From positions 9,353,665 to 9,417,664 of the forward strand of contig JASSKH010000025.1 of assembly GCA_031763025.1 (NCBI GenBank): DNA of 64,000 nt, written 5' to 3'. Within the stretch, counting starts at the first letter, position 1. Every line of letters starts with the position of its first letter. A program made the translations under genes and the position numbers. Source of the stretch: Macrocystis pyrifera. Taxonomy: Eukaryota > Sar > Phaeophyceae > Laminariales > Laminariaceae. The notes beneath the pieces are model-generated. The model made no database searches. It was not told the DNA's origin and was given only the letters and a program-made list of their open reading frames with translations. Positions 1 to 10,972 of the stretch are shown here, one piece after another.

Positions 1-600
1 GACCCGATCCGACCCGACCCTCGAGGTTTGGCCTGGCCCGTTAATAGCCATTGCTTTGGCGTATCGTTCACAGATATTCATCAGATCAGATCCCCGTTTC
101 TTAATCTAGTTTGGGGGGAGGGAAACATACCCACCCCTGATTTATTGTGATCTGCTATGACTCAGCCAGCTCTTGAGCACGTGCTTGCCGGCTCTTGCAT
201 GTGCGCAAACATCCCATCATGTTGACTACTATCGGCAAGTTTAGGATCTTAGATCTAGATGGTCTACTTCTGTATAGACTGAGTGTACAGGAACTCGTCA
301 TCTGTCCGGTTTGTGTGCATTTTGTGCCATTCGCGGCACCTCACAGCCAAGCAAGGTAGCACCAGAGGTCGCGTCCTGGCAGGCGTTCTCTCCTTTCTGC
401 AGTTAGTTTCTCAATGAATCCCTTTGGCACTAACCCCGTTGATGGCGACTAAAACAAACAAACAAAAAAAATGGTGCTATTAACCGTCTACTCTATATAC
501 GACCAGCGTGAGCGCGGAGCGGTAGGGTTATAGGGTCATGCTGCGTCCGTGCCGCACGACACCTTCCATTCAACCATTGTAACTCGGGACATCAGTTTGT

Positions 601-706
601 GTTAGTTAATAGGCATAGGACCTATGGTCTACATAATAACCTATATATTTACCTATTTTTTCTAAGAATATTTTGGTCCTATTTACTATTAATATGGTCC
701 CCCGTA
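601..706. mobile_element. MITE copy 1 (~105-bp palindromic element)
   Basis: Copy of the family best seen at 54,249-54,354 and 55,343-55,453. The right end GGTCCTATTTACTA...GGTCCCCCGTAATA and the interior (CCTATATATTTACC) are conserved, while the left end is eroded. Relative to the other copies, the right terminal repeat carries a 6-base insertion that makes TATTAATA at about 688-695. Confidence 0.75.
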
Positions 707-2099
707 ATAATAGCTGCGCGACGTGGTAGAGAGGGATTTCATGCCCGCAGTTTTCTTCTTTTACAGCCATCCTGTATTTCCCAATGTTCAAAGCTCATTT
801 TTTTCGAATTCAACATATTTCACATCTTATGTCCCTGACTGCAGTCGCATGACGGCATAATACTCCTCCCTTGAGATACCATACTGGTATATTGTTTATC
901 GTTAGTACTAAACGCTGCTACTGTAGTCTGGAATCATTGTCTCGTGACCCAGAGCGCTTCACCTCCGCCTTGCCCCATGGGTAAAAGAGCCTGTGGGTGC
1001 CACAACCAGTGGGAAACACCGGGCCTCATACCTCGCCGCGTCCTGGCCGTCGCGTTCTGAGCATTGCCGACAATCATCCCCGACGTGATCCCGAGGCATG
1101 AAGCCAGCAGCAGTGCGTTTCAAACAAAAAAAAAACGCATCCTATCGGCCGATTCCAATAATTCCACCCATTACTGGCCAAATCCATGCCAAAGAAAGGC
1201 TGATGGGCTGTTTTTTTTCTTTAATGTTGGTACAGAAGAACGGGGATTATTCCAGTCGTAGCTCCAGCATGAGTCAGCGCCACACGGCGAGGATAGGGCC
1301 CCATCCCCGAATCATAAATCCTTCCAAATCATTCAACTCCAACAAGCCGGGGACCAAAATCAAAATCCCCCGTTCATTGCTTACTAGCTGGGGTTCGTGC
1401 AGCCAGCGCCACCCGGGGGGCGGAAGTGCCCATCCCGGATCATTTTTTTTTTCAAAACATGTACAATTCCAACAAACCGGGGACGAAAACGGTGATCTTC
1501 CGGATCGATACCGCCCCGTACGGTTTGAAAACCCTCGTACCATGTGTGGGAGATACTACAGCATGTCATTGAATAGTATGTTTACTATGATACCAGGTAT
1601 AGCGCCTGAGCTGTCGATACCATACCGTAAACTGGCGTAGAATCACTGGTATACCGATTTACGGCGTCTTTCGAGGTAGACGAGTTCGGAGTTTCCACTA
1701 CAGAAGACCCTATTAATAGTAAACTGCGGAATACACGCATATGGTATGGATCTCATTAAGCTTGTAGCAGTTATGTATCTGGTATGTTGCGCTCGGTGGA
1801 TGCATAGCGCGTTGCTCGACATATCGCGATCAACAGTAGTAGGCGATAGGAGCGCACACAACCCCCCCAAAAAAACAATGGAAACGAAAAAAAAATGCGT
1901 CTGTCTCTGCACCAATCGAACCAGCCGGTTACGTTGTTTTCGCAGTCGACCTAGTAAGCAGTCATGAAAGTTCGACCACTCTGCGTCTGGCGTTAACTCT
2001 TTTGGGAGTGCAGTCCCGTTTGGGGGACAAGCTACTTGGACTTTGACTGCTTTGCGTCCAAAACGGGACTGCGGTTGGTTCTAAAGGGGTTCGTATTGT
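707..2099. other. Gene-free stretch with a short direct duplication
   Basis: I see no coding signature. Two related stretches of about 75 bases (about 1,299-1,380 and 1,425-1,505) share a CCATCCC start, a CAACAA..CCGGGGAC core and a following A-rich part. This looks like an old tandem duplication. ORFs of 60-180 codons here have no recognisable motifs and overlap on both strands. Confidence 0.4.
2010..2084. repeat. Short inverted repeat around CAGTCCCGTTT
   Basis: Arms GCAGTCCCGTTTGGGG (about 2,010-2,026) and CCAAAACGGGACTGCGG (about 2,058-2,074) are inverted relative to each other. The same GCAGTCCCGTTTT core recurs near 6,671, beside a CTTGGAATTAGTGTAGGAT motif that also appears near 23,745 and 40,830. 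This marks a small dispersed repeat of unknown type. Confidence 0.45.
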
Positions 2100-2222
2100 A
2101 TTACGGAGGACCATAAATAGTACCAGGTAAATAGCACCTGCGGTACACACAAAAAACCTATATATTTCCCTTTTTTTACTAACAATATTTGGTTCCATTT
2201 ACTATGTATGGTCCCCCGTAAT
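2100..2222. mobile_element. MITE copy 2
   Basis: The element starts TTACGGAGGACCATA and ends ATGGTCCCCCGTAATA, with the usual interior (GGTACACACAAAAAACCTAT). The left arm holds about 11 extra bases containing TACCAGGTA (2,121-2,129), which other copies lack. The right arm has a 4-base insertion. Confidence 0.8.
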
Positions 2223-3116
2223 ATGTGTTTTTGGTGTTCGACTCGAGTTGGCTTTCGAATGTGTTTATTTACACTATTAATATCAGCGTCAACTGCACGC
2301 CGACTTGTTCATTCAGTCGCTATGCCTCTGTCCTTTGGAACTTTTTCCTTTTTTTTTCGTGGCGGTCGACGACAAACAAAAAGGCGAGAATGATACCTCC
2401 CATCAGATTTGTCGTCGATGCAACGGAGAACTGCAAACAACTATAGTGCTGTAGTGTATAGTACGAGGCCGGGTGGCCGAAGCGTGAAGCAGCCAGACTG
2501 GGTTCCAAATGAAACTACAATGAAATTGAAACAGGAGCATTGCCGCATGTGGTCTGTCACCTGCATACTACTGTCTCTGACGAAAGCGGTGCCATGCCGC
2601 CTCGATAATAGGCTGTTGGATTCCACTGGACGAAGGCCATGCATGGCGAAAATGTAGAGTGGGAAAAATGTGGATATACGACGAGTCACAACCTGTGAAA
2701 ATGTATGTATGTGCACTTGATGGGGAAAGGCGCGATTGTCGAAAACTTTTTTTTCTACTGTACGTACCACGCACAAGATAACACACACAACACCTGCTCG
2801 GACGAATTTCAGAGCAGAGTTGGTTTCCTCCAAAACATGGGGGGCACACACAACGGAAATGGTGGCTTTGGAAATATTTCGTCGAGAAGGTTGCATAGAT
2901 GGGATAGACGCATCGCTCGACGTACTCAGTACGCCCTCCCTCCCCCTTGTCGAGAAACCCACCTTCGAAAATCATCCATCCATGGGCTGTGTGCTATCTT
3001 GCGTGTGTAGCACGGTATCTCGTTACGTTTAAAAAGTGTCTTGACCACGTGTTTTTTTTTTGTTAACAAATAGTATCAACAATGGTTCAACTGACATGTT
3101 CATTCATGCGTGAATC
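2223..3116. other. Gene-free stretch, nothing recognised
   Basis: Overlapping ORFs on both strands lack motifs or splice-bounded coding structure. I see no promoter, RNA or repeat here that I can support. Confidence 0.3.
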
Positions 3117-3303
3117 TTTTTTTTTTTTTTCACCATCACTTTTTACTCTCCAGCTCAACTCGTAGGAGGTTTTGCCCTCGGCGATCTTCTGGACAAGCGG
3201 TGGTCACAGGTGTCGTCGCTTCTCCCCCCCGGTACGTGCCTACATTTTTATCGCGCATGGGGTTCAGCGTTCCCATTGCTCGTTGATTTCCATCGAATCA
3301 ATG
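3117..3303 (-). mobile_element. SINE family 1, 3' half (inverted)
   Basis: Reverse complement of the 3' part of the SINE at 7,175-7,517. It begins with the T run that represents the A tail and the AAGTAAAAGTGATG motif. It runs through TGACCACGGCTTGTCCAGAA-like and CGTACCGGGGGGGAGAAG-like stretches to the CGATGAAAAT segment. The tRNA-like head is missing, as expected for a 5'-truncated insertion. Confidence 0.8.
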
Positions 3304-4789
3304 CATACAAATAATACAAGCGTATCAACTCGACCGGGAAGCGGGGGAGAGGAGAGAAGATACTAGATGAAGGGAAAAGGGGAGGAGGGGAAGGAAAAGG
3401 GAAAAGAGGGAGCCAGGGAGGGTCGGCCAATCGAAAGGAGCCTACGTAGGGGGGGAGAGTACATGCCATTCACGAGGAGGCGCGAGTGAACAACAGCAGT
3501 CAACTGTTTGCCGTAACGGCAATGTAGAGATAAAACAATTGTCCGTAATCACAAACCGTCTCTTTTGGGCTAGGACTCTCCGCAGATGCTCTTGCAGACT
3601 TGAAAACGATGTCATGGTATTGCACAAGCAGCCGTGAGGCAGAGTGTCCGGCTAGGGAGGGAAACGGCACACATCATCACACAGACGGCGCCAAACGAAC
3701 TGAAACTTGGCGAGTGTGGGTGAGCTGATGAGCGACGGCCAACGGCTACACGTGGTGGCGTCGACGGCTTTGTTTCTGCACCTGAAGGAGGCTACTATTA
3801 TTATAGACGCGAAAAAAAAAATACCAAGCGAGGTTGTGAATGTGAAGTAAATGCTCCAGACGCTTCTCATGACTCGGTGTCAGGCTGCAACTTTTGTAAT
3901 TTGCGATCGGTATGGACAAATAAATATCAGAGCGCAAAAAAAAACGTCACGATGGTATAAATGGACGTCGACGGACCGCTGCACGAAAACAAAGCGCACC
4001 GGGCACACCTCCAACATGACTCACGCTTCCTTGTATAATTCTTGGCGCATTTGATTGCGGTAGAAATTGTCTCGAGAAGAGAACGTGATCTTCCGACTAT
4101 TTTTCATGTTTACATGCCATCACCGCCTATAGTAAAAGTATACGTAAGGGCGGTGCTGTGATGGAACCGCGCCGCAACAACGCCCCCCCCGTCGTCTCTT
4201 GCAAGCGTGCATTGCTAAAAAAAAAAAAAGGTTTGCTCCATTTCGTCTCCTACCACCGCCGCCGCCGTTTCGCCCGAACAAACAACACGTGCTTCCAAAT
4301 GCGGAGCCCCCCGTCCATTAAGGTAGCAGACAAAGGCACACTGCAGATACCCGAACGCTAAGTAATTGTTGGAGAGGGAACCTTTTAAGCAAAAACGAGG
4401 CAACGGCTGCTTCCACGGCCGACCAAGAGCCACGAAAAAAGGCGCAATCTTGGCGGTTATTAAACCCATTTTTTTAGAATTGCAAAACATCACCCACACT
4501 AATTCCAAGTAACTTGCGCCCAGAAACGTGTGTGCACTCCGAAAAAAGGGTGAAAAGGGGCACGTCAGAGGAACCGCGTGGTATGCCAGAAAAAAAACGG
4601 AGTGTCCTGACGTACAGATAAGCGAGGAACAGAGAAATGCACAACACAACCTTCACAACCCTGGGTGTGTGTTCCGAGCAGTCTCTACCGCATAGCTCCT
4701 GGCCTCTAAATCATTGTGATGCGCCCCAAACCAGAACACCGGAGTGCTCCCGAAAAAAGCGCGTGGGATCGGGGTACAAACAACGCCTT

Positions 4790-4790
<1 letters not shown>
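3304..4790. other. Gene-free stretch, nothing recognised
   Basis: Purine-rich tract at about 3,345-3,425 (AGGGG/GGAAAAGG repeats) and several short A or T runs. No coding exon, RNA gene or known repeat is supported. Confidence 0.3.

Positions 4791-4848
<58 letters not shown>
4791..4848. repeat. 58-base uninterrupted C run
   Basis: Fifty-eight consecutive C residues (G on the other strand). Long G/C homopolymers can form G-quadruplex or i-motif structures and are unstable in replication and sequencing, so the true length is uncertain. The proline and glycine ORFs crossing it are artefacts of the run. Confidence 0.9.
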
Positions 4849-4850
<2 letters not shown>

Positions 4851-5015
4851 GAAAGAAGCGTGTACTGAATTTCGACCCATCACAAGAAGCTTCTTCCGAC
4901 TTTCAAGCGGTCGAAAAAGGAGCTTCCTCCAAGTCTCTCCGGTTCAAAAGAAGCTGCTTGCGACTACGTAATATTTTATTCAGACTAAAGGAATATTGAT
5001 ACATATTCCATACTC

Positions 5016-5281
5016 TTAGTCCACCCGCGGGGGCGCCATGACGACGATGAACGCGGCCACGGCGAGGCAGCCGCCGATGGGTCCGATCAATCCACCGAAA
5101 GAGTTCGCGTTCAGCGAGACAAGCAGCGGGTTGTTCGCAACTTCCAGCACTTGGTTGTGCGCCTCCGCGGGCACCATCGGCAGAATGTCCGCGATCTGCT
5201 CCAGGCCCATGTTCATCGCCGCCTTGGGTGCCACGGTTGAGGTCGCGCGCACCGCCGGGGCAACGAAGGATCCAGACTTGA
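5016..5281 (-). CDS. Small single-span plastid-type membrane protein, last exon
   Basis: The product is unrecognised. The exon encodes 87 residues ending APPRVD and the stop. After a positively charged, Ser/Thr/Ala-rich stretch (KSGSFVAPAVRATSTVAPKA) comes a mature-like part, GLEQIADILPMVPAEA. A single hydrophobic segment then follows from about FGGLIGPIGG to VAAFIVVMAPP. An acceptor AAAACAG precedes TCAAG, behind a long pyrimidine tract. Joined to the ASAF exon at 12,756-12,828, the split codon G|TC is completed in frame and gives 112 residues in all. Otherwise the gene could be one exon starting at the ATG at 5,300 (94 residues, no signal peptide). The size, single span and presequence suggest a small thylakoid subunit. 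That role is inferred, because I could not match it to a named photosystem subunit. Confidence 0.72.
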
Positions 5282-5548
5282 CTGTTTTCGTGAGAGACAT
5301 CACGAAGATCACGGCACGGCCCGGCGCACATGTGAAGGACAGGGGAAAGGGGGAAAAGGAACGGGAGGGGCGGGGTCAACCACAGTGCTCTCTAATGGAA
5401 GGACGTTTTTTTTTTTTTCTTCCACGCCGAAAAACTCCCGGCACCTCGGGCAAACAATGATCTGCACACAGCACTATTTTAGATATTTTCCTACAGTACG
5501 TATTAATAGTAGCATATCAGCTGTCGTTGTGAGAGGTGCAGGATCTGT

Positions 5549-5662
5549 CTATTACGGGGGGCTTAATAGTAAATAGGACCAAATATTGTTCGTAAAAATT
5601 GGTGAATGTATAGGATTTTGTGTGTACCGTAGGTTCTATTTACTGCGGTCCCCCGTATTAGT
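5549..5662. mobile_element. MITE copy 3
   Basis: TATTACGGGGGGC...TAAATAGGACCAAATATTG at one end and GGTCCCCCGTATTA at the other, in the inverse orientation to copies 1 and 2. Directly to its right lies a GATC-rich repeat. The junction is equivalent to that of the MITE copy at 48,392-48,488. Confidence 0.8.
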
Positions 5663-5870
5663 ACACAGATCTAATCCAGGGGACGTGTACTAGATATAGG
5701 TCATACAGACGGTACCGCTCCCACCCGACAACATGACGTAAGACCCTACTAACTGTACACATGAGGGCTCTTATCTGTCATGAAATATATAGATCATGAA
5801 CTGTGGGAATCGACGATCTGTCTCGAGGTGTGGAAACTTAGTAGCGGGGTGGGCTAGCATTTCACCATCC
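5663..5870. repeat. GATC-rich dispersed repeat, partial copy
   Basis: ACACAGATCTAATCCAGGGG, then GGTCATACAGACGGTACCGC, resembles the copies at 48,290-48,660 and 50,275-50,545. The AGATAGATC-rich 5' part is absent here and the MITE lies in its place. Confidence 0.55.
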
Positions 5871-6621
5871 TACTCTACAAATAAACCGTTTGTATATACC
5901 CGGAATGTATTTGCTTGCAGTTCAGGGAATAGCGACGCAACATTGGAGTCCCCCCCCCACCAAAAGGTGGGAGATAAATTCGTCCGGCCATGACATGGAA
6001 TAACCATGACCATCTCAGAAGCACCTTGGAGACAAACGTCGTCTCGCCGAACACCAGGCTCCTCGCTATCCGGGTAATGGCCACAGCAGTACGGACTAGT
6101 GTGTCGACGTACCGACAACAAATATCAACAAGCCAGAAGAGAGCGCGGATAACACGCTCCAGGGCATGGGCCGAATTATCCATTTACAGCAATCAGCGTG
6201 CATTTACGGCGAAGATACATGCGATACGAGGAACAGCACTGCTACCGCAGAGAGCTTTCGTTTCGCACAGAGGCGCGATCGTTTCAGAGTCCTCGATTCT
6301 TCCATAACGGCAAGGTTGTCAATGCCTATGACAGGGTGTTTTTGGAAACAGACCCGGTCCCAAGGCTTTCCGAAGATACCTGCTTCGACATTTGCACCTC
6401 CTCCACGTCGTCGAAAACACGAGCGCCGCATATATATCTCACACCAGCTGTGTGCGAACCCAGAGCGCCGAACAGTATAGAGTTCTCAAAAACAGGCGCC
6501 CGGCGCAATACAACACGAAATACGCCCTCAAGACATCCCCGTAGAGGTAGGTCTATGGCATTTAAAACCATCCCATCATATACATTGCTTCGTTGGTGTT
6601 TCCATCGAGAAATAATCGTCC

Positions 6622-6643
6622 TATAACCCTAACTCTAACCCTT
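6622..6643. repeat. Interstitial telomere-like repeat
   Basis: CTATAACCCTAACTCTAACC reads as imperfect CCCTAA repeats. TTAGGG is the telomere repeat of many stramenopiles. A second short patch lies at 52,617-52,634. Either could be a healed break or simple chance. Confidence 0.4.
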
Positions 6644-7174
6644 TAGCCCGTCACTCACCCTTTTACAACCGCAGTCCCGTTTTAGGCATGAAACACTTGG
6701 AATTAGTACAGGATTTAGATACGCGTACACCGCAGTACTACTACTAAAAGGGTTACTTACAGCACCCACGTTGTCGGGTATACACAAACTACTTGGAATT
6801 AGTGTAGGATATATTTTGCAGTTACTTTTGTGTATACCAGGTAGGCAAAAAAATACCACCGCCCTCGGCTGGTGAGGAGGCTAATAATAGCTGATATATA
6901 CTGTACCGGAATAGCCGGTAAACATGCCGGTAAACTAAGGTACGAAAAAAGGAGAAATCATGTTTGACGCGATTCACACGTCAATCAAATCGTACCTCCG
7001 GCACCAGAGAATCGATCGTGATTCACTGCCCTATAGATAGTGCAGCACTGGTGTACCCATTCCAACCATCCGGCTTGATCAAGGCCATGAGAGATAAGAC
7101 CACGAAAATCGGCTTTTGTCACGAGAAAAAACTACTCGTCAAAAGCACGGCGTCACGTTTTTGCAGTGTAGTGC

Positions 7175-7488
7175 CGGCGTCCCCGGTGGCTTGGTAGGTG
7201 GTCCGCGTGCCTATCAAGATCAATTTCGTGGGTTCAAATCTCACCGAGTGCATGCTCGTAGGGACTTTTTCTTGCATAAAAAATTGATAAGCGGAAAGCG
7301 CGAGAGCGTGAGTTAGCTACATTCGATGAAAATCGACGAGCAGTGGGAATGCTGAACCCTGTGCGCGACAAAAAATAAAGGCACGTACCGGGGGGGAGAA
7401 GGGACGACACCTGTGACCACGGCTTGTCCAGAAGATCGTCGAGGGTAAAACCTCCTACGAGTTGGGCTGGGAAGTAAAAGTGATGATG

Positions 7489-7517
<29 letters not shown>
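7175..7517 (+). mobile_element. SINE family 1, full-length copy with A tail
   Basis: The head is tRNA-like. An A-box-like GGCTTGGTAGGTGG is followed by a T arm, GTGGG-TTCAAAT-CTCAC, that serves as B box, and an opening GTCCC pairs with a later GGGAC. An unrelated body of about 250 bases follows (CGATGAAAATCGACGAGCAG ... GAAGTAAAAGTGATGATG) and then a run of about 27 A. This is the classic layout of a tRNA-derived SINE transcribed by RNA polymerase III and mobilised by a partner LINE. Confidence 0.88.
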
Positions 7518-7519
<2 letters not shown>

Positions 7520-9876
7520 GTAAAAAGCGAAGACCTCGTGCTTCCAAGGGCTAGCGGTACGTACTTCGTCTGTGTTCTTTTATTTTCTTCTCTTTCCTGT
7601 TTTTCTTCTTCCTACTTCGTAGCTTTTTCGCTTTTTATAGTGATTGCCTATTAACATTTTGAACGCGCGTGCATAATCTCCCCCAGTTGATGGACGTGGA
7701 TGGTGTTTTTTTTTTGTGTTTGCTTCCTTGGGGTCGCTATGCGAGTATGCAAATTTGTGTATTCGCTTGCGTACTCTAGTTCATTCTCTGGCACGTCATG
7801 CTTCCCTGCGGTTCTCTTTCTCCCTTGATTGATCCTTTTTTTTTACTTTTTTCCCGATTGGGGTGTACGACATGCTTCATTCTCGCATGATGTGCATCGT
7901 ACTGCTTTGTATGTAGTACTTTTTCAGCTGGATTTTTCCTCAAGTATTCTCCCTCTCCAGAGTTTCTTTGGAGCCTGTCCTACCGTCCTGTTACCGCCGA
8001 CTAAACTTTGGCGATGAGCTAACGTGAGAACAACAACAACAACAACAACCACAACAACTGAACAACAGACAAGACCAAGCTTTTGCGTTTGTCGCAGGGA
8101 TGTCTTGCTCCTTTAATGGTATTAATGGCACACCACTGCTCTATAGTAGTTTACCTTTTGGGGGTCAACCTACACCCGTGTGTTGCAAATCACTTTGTAT
8201 GCACGCGAGTATTTATAAAAACCCTTGACGTTCTCCTGCCGGTCACTACTCATCAATTTAACACACCGAACCCGTCCTCATCGATCCGCCGAACCATAAA
8301 AAAGCAATGTAATACGCCGTCGTTGTCGGCGATAAAAAAATCAAAAAAAGTTGGGGAGTAGACTTCAGTGTTTTTTTTTTTTCGCTCGAGGTAAGTGTGA
8401 CGAACGCAGCAGAAAAAAAAGGTTTGACAACGAGTACGTAAAGTATTGCAATCAGCAGACTATATTCCATACTATACCTGGTACTGCACTGGTGGTGTCT
8501 AGCACCGTTCAAAACTCTCCAAGTAGGAGAAATGAGGGCCTCGTGGGTGATCTAATCGTGAAGGAGCGCTCAAACTTGAAAGTCGGGTAGTCCTGAATAA
8601 CCTCCCCCACATACACTGTGAAACAGACCGCCGCCACGGCCTTTAAGCCGGCTTGCGCGAAAGGCAGGCGACAAACTAACTGTTTCTGACAAAACACTGG
8701 ACCGGTCCTCAGGCGGTTAGCCTACCAGGTTTAAATATTTGTCATTTGACGTACATGTCCAGGACAGGCTGTTTTTTTGGCGGCACATTAATCTACGGCA
8801 TTAGGGCGTTGGCGACGTTCCACTACTGGTATATTTCAAACCAATAAAACTGAGGAGCTCGTTGGTTAAACAGCTCGTGAATCCGAAAGGCTCCAGTCAG
8901 TCAGAAGTTGTTTTGTTTGCTAAACCGATCAATCCAAGAATAATTACGTTAAACGCGTCATTCTGGTAACTTCAGTTCCGTTAGACTTCACTCAATGATT
9001 GAGGACCGTCCACATCTCCTGTGGGTTGGGATTGCCTCATGTATACCTGGTATGGTATAAACGTAGACAACAGACTACAGCAAACGCAACCCAGTTGTTT
9101 CCGACCAAATCCTTCGCAAATACCTGGTACTTCAACGAAAAAAAGTCGACAAAAGTTGCTGTTTGGAGAATAGCAGAAGCACGAGCACATGCCTCTCCCA
9201 CCTCAACACCACTACCTGGTACTCGTACTATTAATACTAATAGTAATAGTAACTTCGGTTCCACCGCGATGGGCAAGCAGGCGTGCCAAAAATAGAAACC
9301 TGGAAACAAACCCCACAGACCACAGCACGTAGCACGAGTACTCCCGGCAGTTGCTGGTCAAGTGTAGCCTTGTAGGATATACAGACATGTATACATCCCA
9401 GGCTCAAGAATATAGTACATACCAAAGAAACCCCAAGTGTTGAAAAAGGTAATAAGAAAATATAAAACGAGTGCTGTGAAAGCAAGGCTGGGATTTAACA
9501 GGCAATCAATAAATTCGAAATACATAGGGTTGGTTGGGAACCCCAGTCAGTAAAGATGTACTGGCTGCGCCAGATGCCAGTACACTGACTGCACCCGAGC
9601 AGTGCACTATTCCGGCGATGCTGAAACCGGTCATGGTGACGCGGCGACCCCTGCCGATCCCACCCCCCCCCCCGCCGCTGGAGGCGCCCTGAGACCCAAG
9701 TTAACGTCATCTGGTTCAACAATTTTTAGTTCATTATTTTTTGGTTTGTGAGAGTTGAACTCCCGCCAAATTTGCCGACTACGAGAAAGTTTGAAGTTCG
9801 CGAAATTGAGACGTACTGCACGTACGCACACGAGTTCCTTGTAGTCTGGCCACAAAACGAAGCAACTCAACCTCCA

Positions 9877-10487
9877 AGCCAGCAATGACGTCCATCTGCC
9901 GCTCTCCAATTTCTCAGCGGTCTGAAGTCGGGAGGGAGGTTAGTGAGGCGCTGTAGGCGATACAGATGGTGGAGGTGGTGGTGGATCGGGTGCGCGAACG
10001 CTTGTGGGCGCAGAGCTCAAGAAAGGCAACCCGGATTGGGGCTGTCCCACAAAGGGTTGTGTTGGGTGCATTTCGGCCAAGACCACGAAGAACATCACGG
10101 TGTCTGTGCGTGACACCCATCATAACGACAACCCTGAGACGTGCCAAGGACTCGTCAACCTGGGGACAACCGCCACTGAGCTAGAGGTAGGTTTAAAGCT
10201 CAGTGGCGCTTGTCTCCACGTTGAAGAATCTTTGGTACGTCTCAGGGTCGTAATTGCGCCGTGTGTTCTTCCTGGTCTTCGACAAACTGCACCCAGCACA
10301 ACCCTTTGTGGGACAGCCTAATTCCAGGTTGCCTTGCATGAGCTCTGCGCCCGCGAGTGTTCACGCACCCGACACACCACCACCTCCACCACCACCACCT
10401 GTATCGCTCACAGCGCCTCAGTAACCCCCCTCCCGACTTCAGACCGCTGGGAAGGAGAAGAGCGGTAGATGGACGTCATTGCTGGCT
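9877..10487. mobile_element. Fold-back element, arms ~300 bp, 14-base loop
   Basis: Left arm 9,877-10,182 and right arm 10,197-10,487 are imperfect inverted copies around the loop 10,183-10,196. The outermost matches are AGCCAGCAATGACGTCCATC and its complement. Substitutions and small gaps throughout the arms show that this is not an assembly hairpin. Each arm contains a short open stretch (GNPDWGCPTKGCVGC), but the inverse orientation makes real coding doubtful. It could be a fold-back transposon or an inverted duplication of a gene fragment. Confidence 0.8.
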
Positions 10488-10527
10488 CGGAGCTTGCTCC
10501 GTACGAAGGTTTAAAACAGGAGAAACC

Positions 10528-10626
10528 ATACAGTAGTAAATAGGACCAAATATTGTGGGCAAAAATAGGGAAATATAAGGTTTTTGTGTGTATAGTAGGT
10601 CCGATTACTATGGTCCTCCGTAAAAG
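10528..10626. mobile_element. MITE copy 4
   Basis: Contains TAGTAAATAGGACCAAATATTG, the usual interior, and ends ACTATGGTCCTCCGTAA. The outer left end is missing. It lies 40 bases beyond the fold-back element and 240 bases from copy 5, which has the opposite orientation. Confidence 0.75.
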
Positions 10627-10861
10627 CCGACATAGTGAGTGGTTGCGCTCACGGTCTTCCTCCCCTCTCCTCTCTTATGTTTTGCGAGTCTTGCTTGGTG
10701 CTTGGTGCGGCGCATGATGACGGGTTTATGTCATATTGTGAGGCGGTATATGGAAACGTGACAACCCTTGCAGCTCCCTCAGTTCGTGTACCAGATCTAC
10801 CTGCCAGTGGTGGAGTGGTGTTCCGTGGGCCCTGCCTTCCCTTCTACGAGCAAAGGTATAC

Positions 10862-10972
10862 TATTACTGGGGACCATAGTAAATAGAACTTACGGTACAC
10901 ACAAAAAACTTATATATTTCTCTACTTTTACCACTAACATTTGGTCCTATTTACAATAGCTCCCCGTGATAT
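10862..10972. mobile_element. MITE copy 5
   Basis: TTACTGGGGACCATAGTAAA at the left and ATTTACAATAGCTCCCCGTG at the right. It is followed immediately by ATACCAGGTA, so a TACCAGGTA motif abuts its right end. Confidence 0.75.

Noticed and set aside
4637-4999. Proline-rich and glycine-rich ORFs on both strands
   Set aside because: Created by the 58-base C run.
6624-6643. True telomere or chromosome end
   Set aside because: Only about three imperfect CCCTAA units, internal to the window with ordinary sequence on both sides.
7175-7270. tRNA gene at the SINE head
   Set aside because: The T arm and A-box are tRNA-like, but the anticodon arm is not intact and the same head recurs with a fixed unrelated body and tail in several copies.
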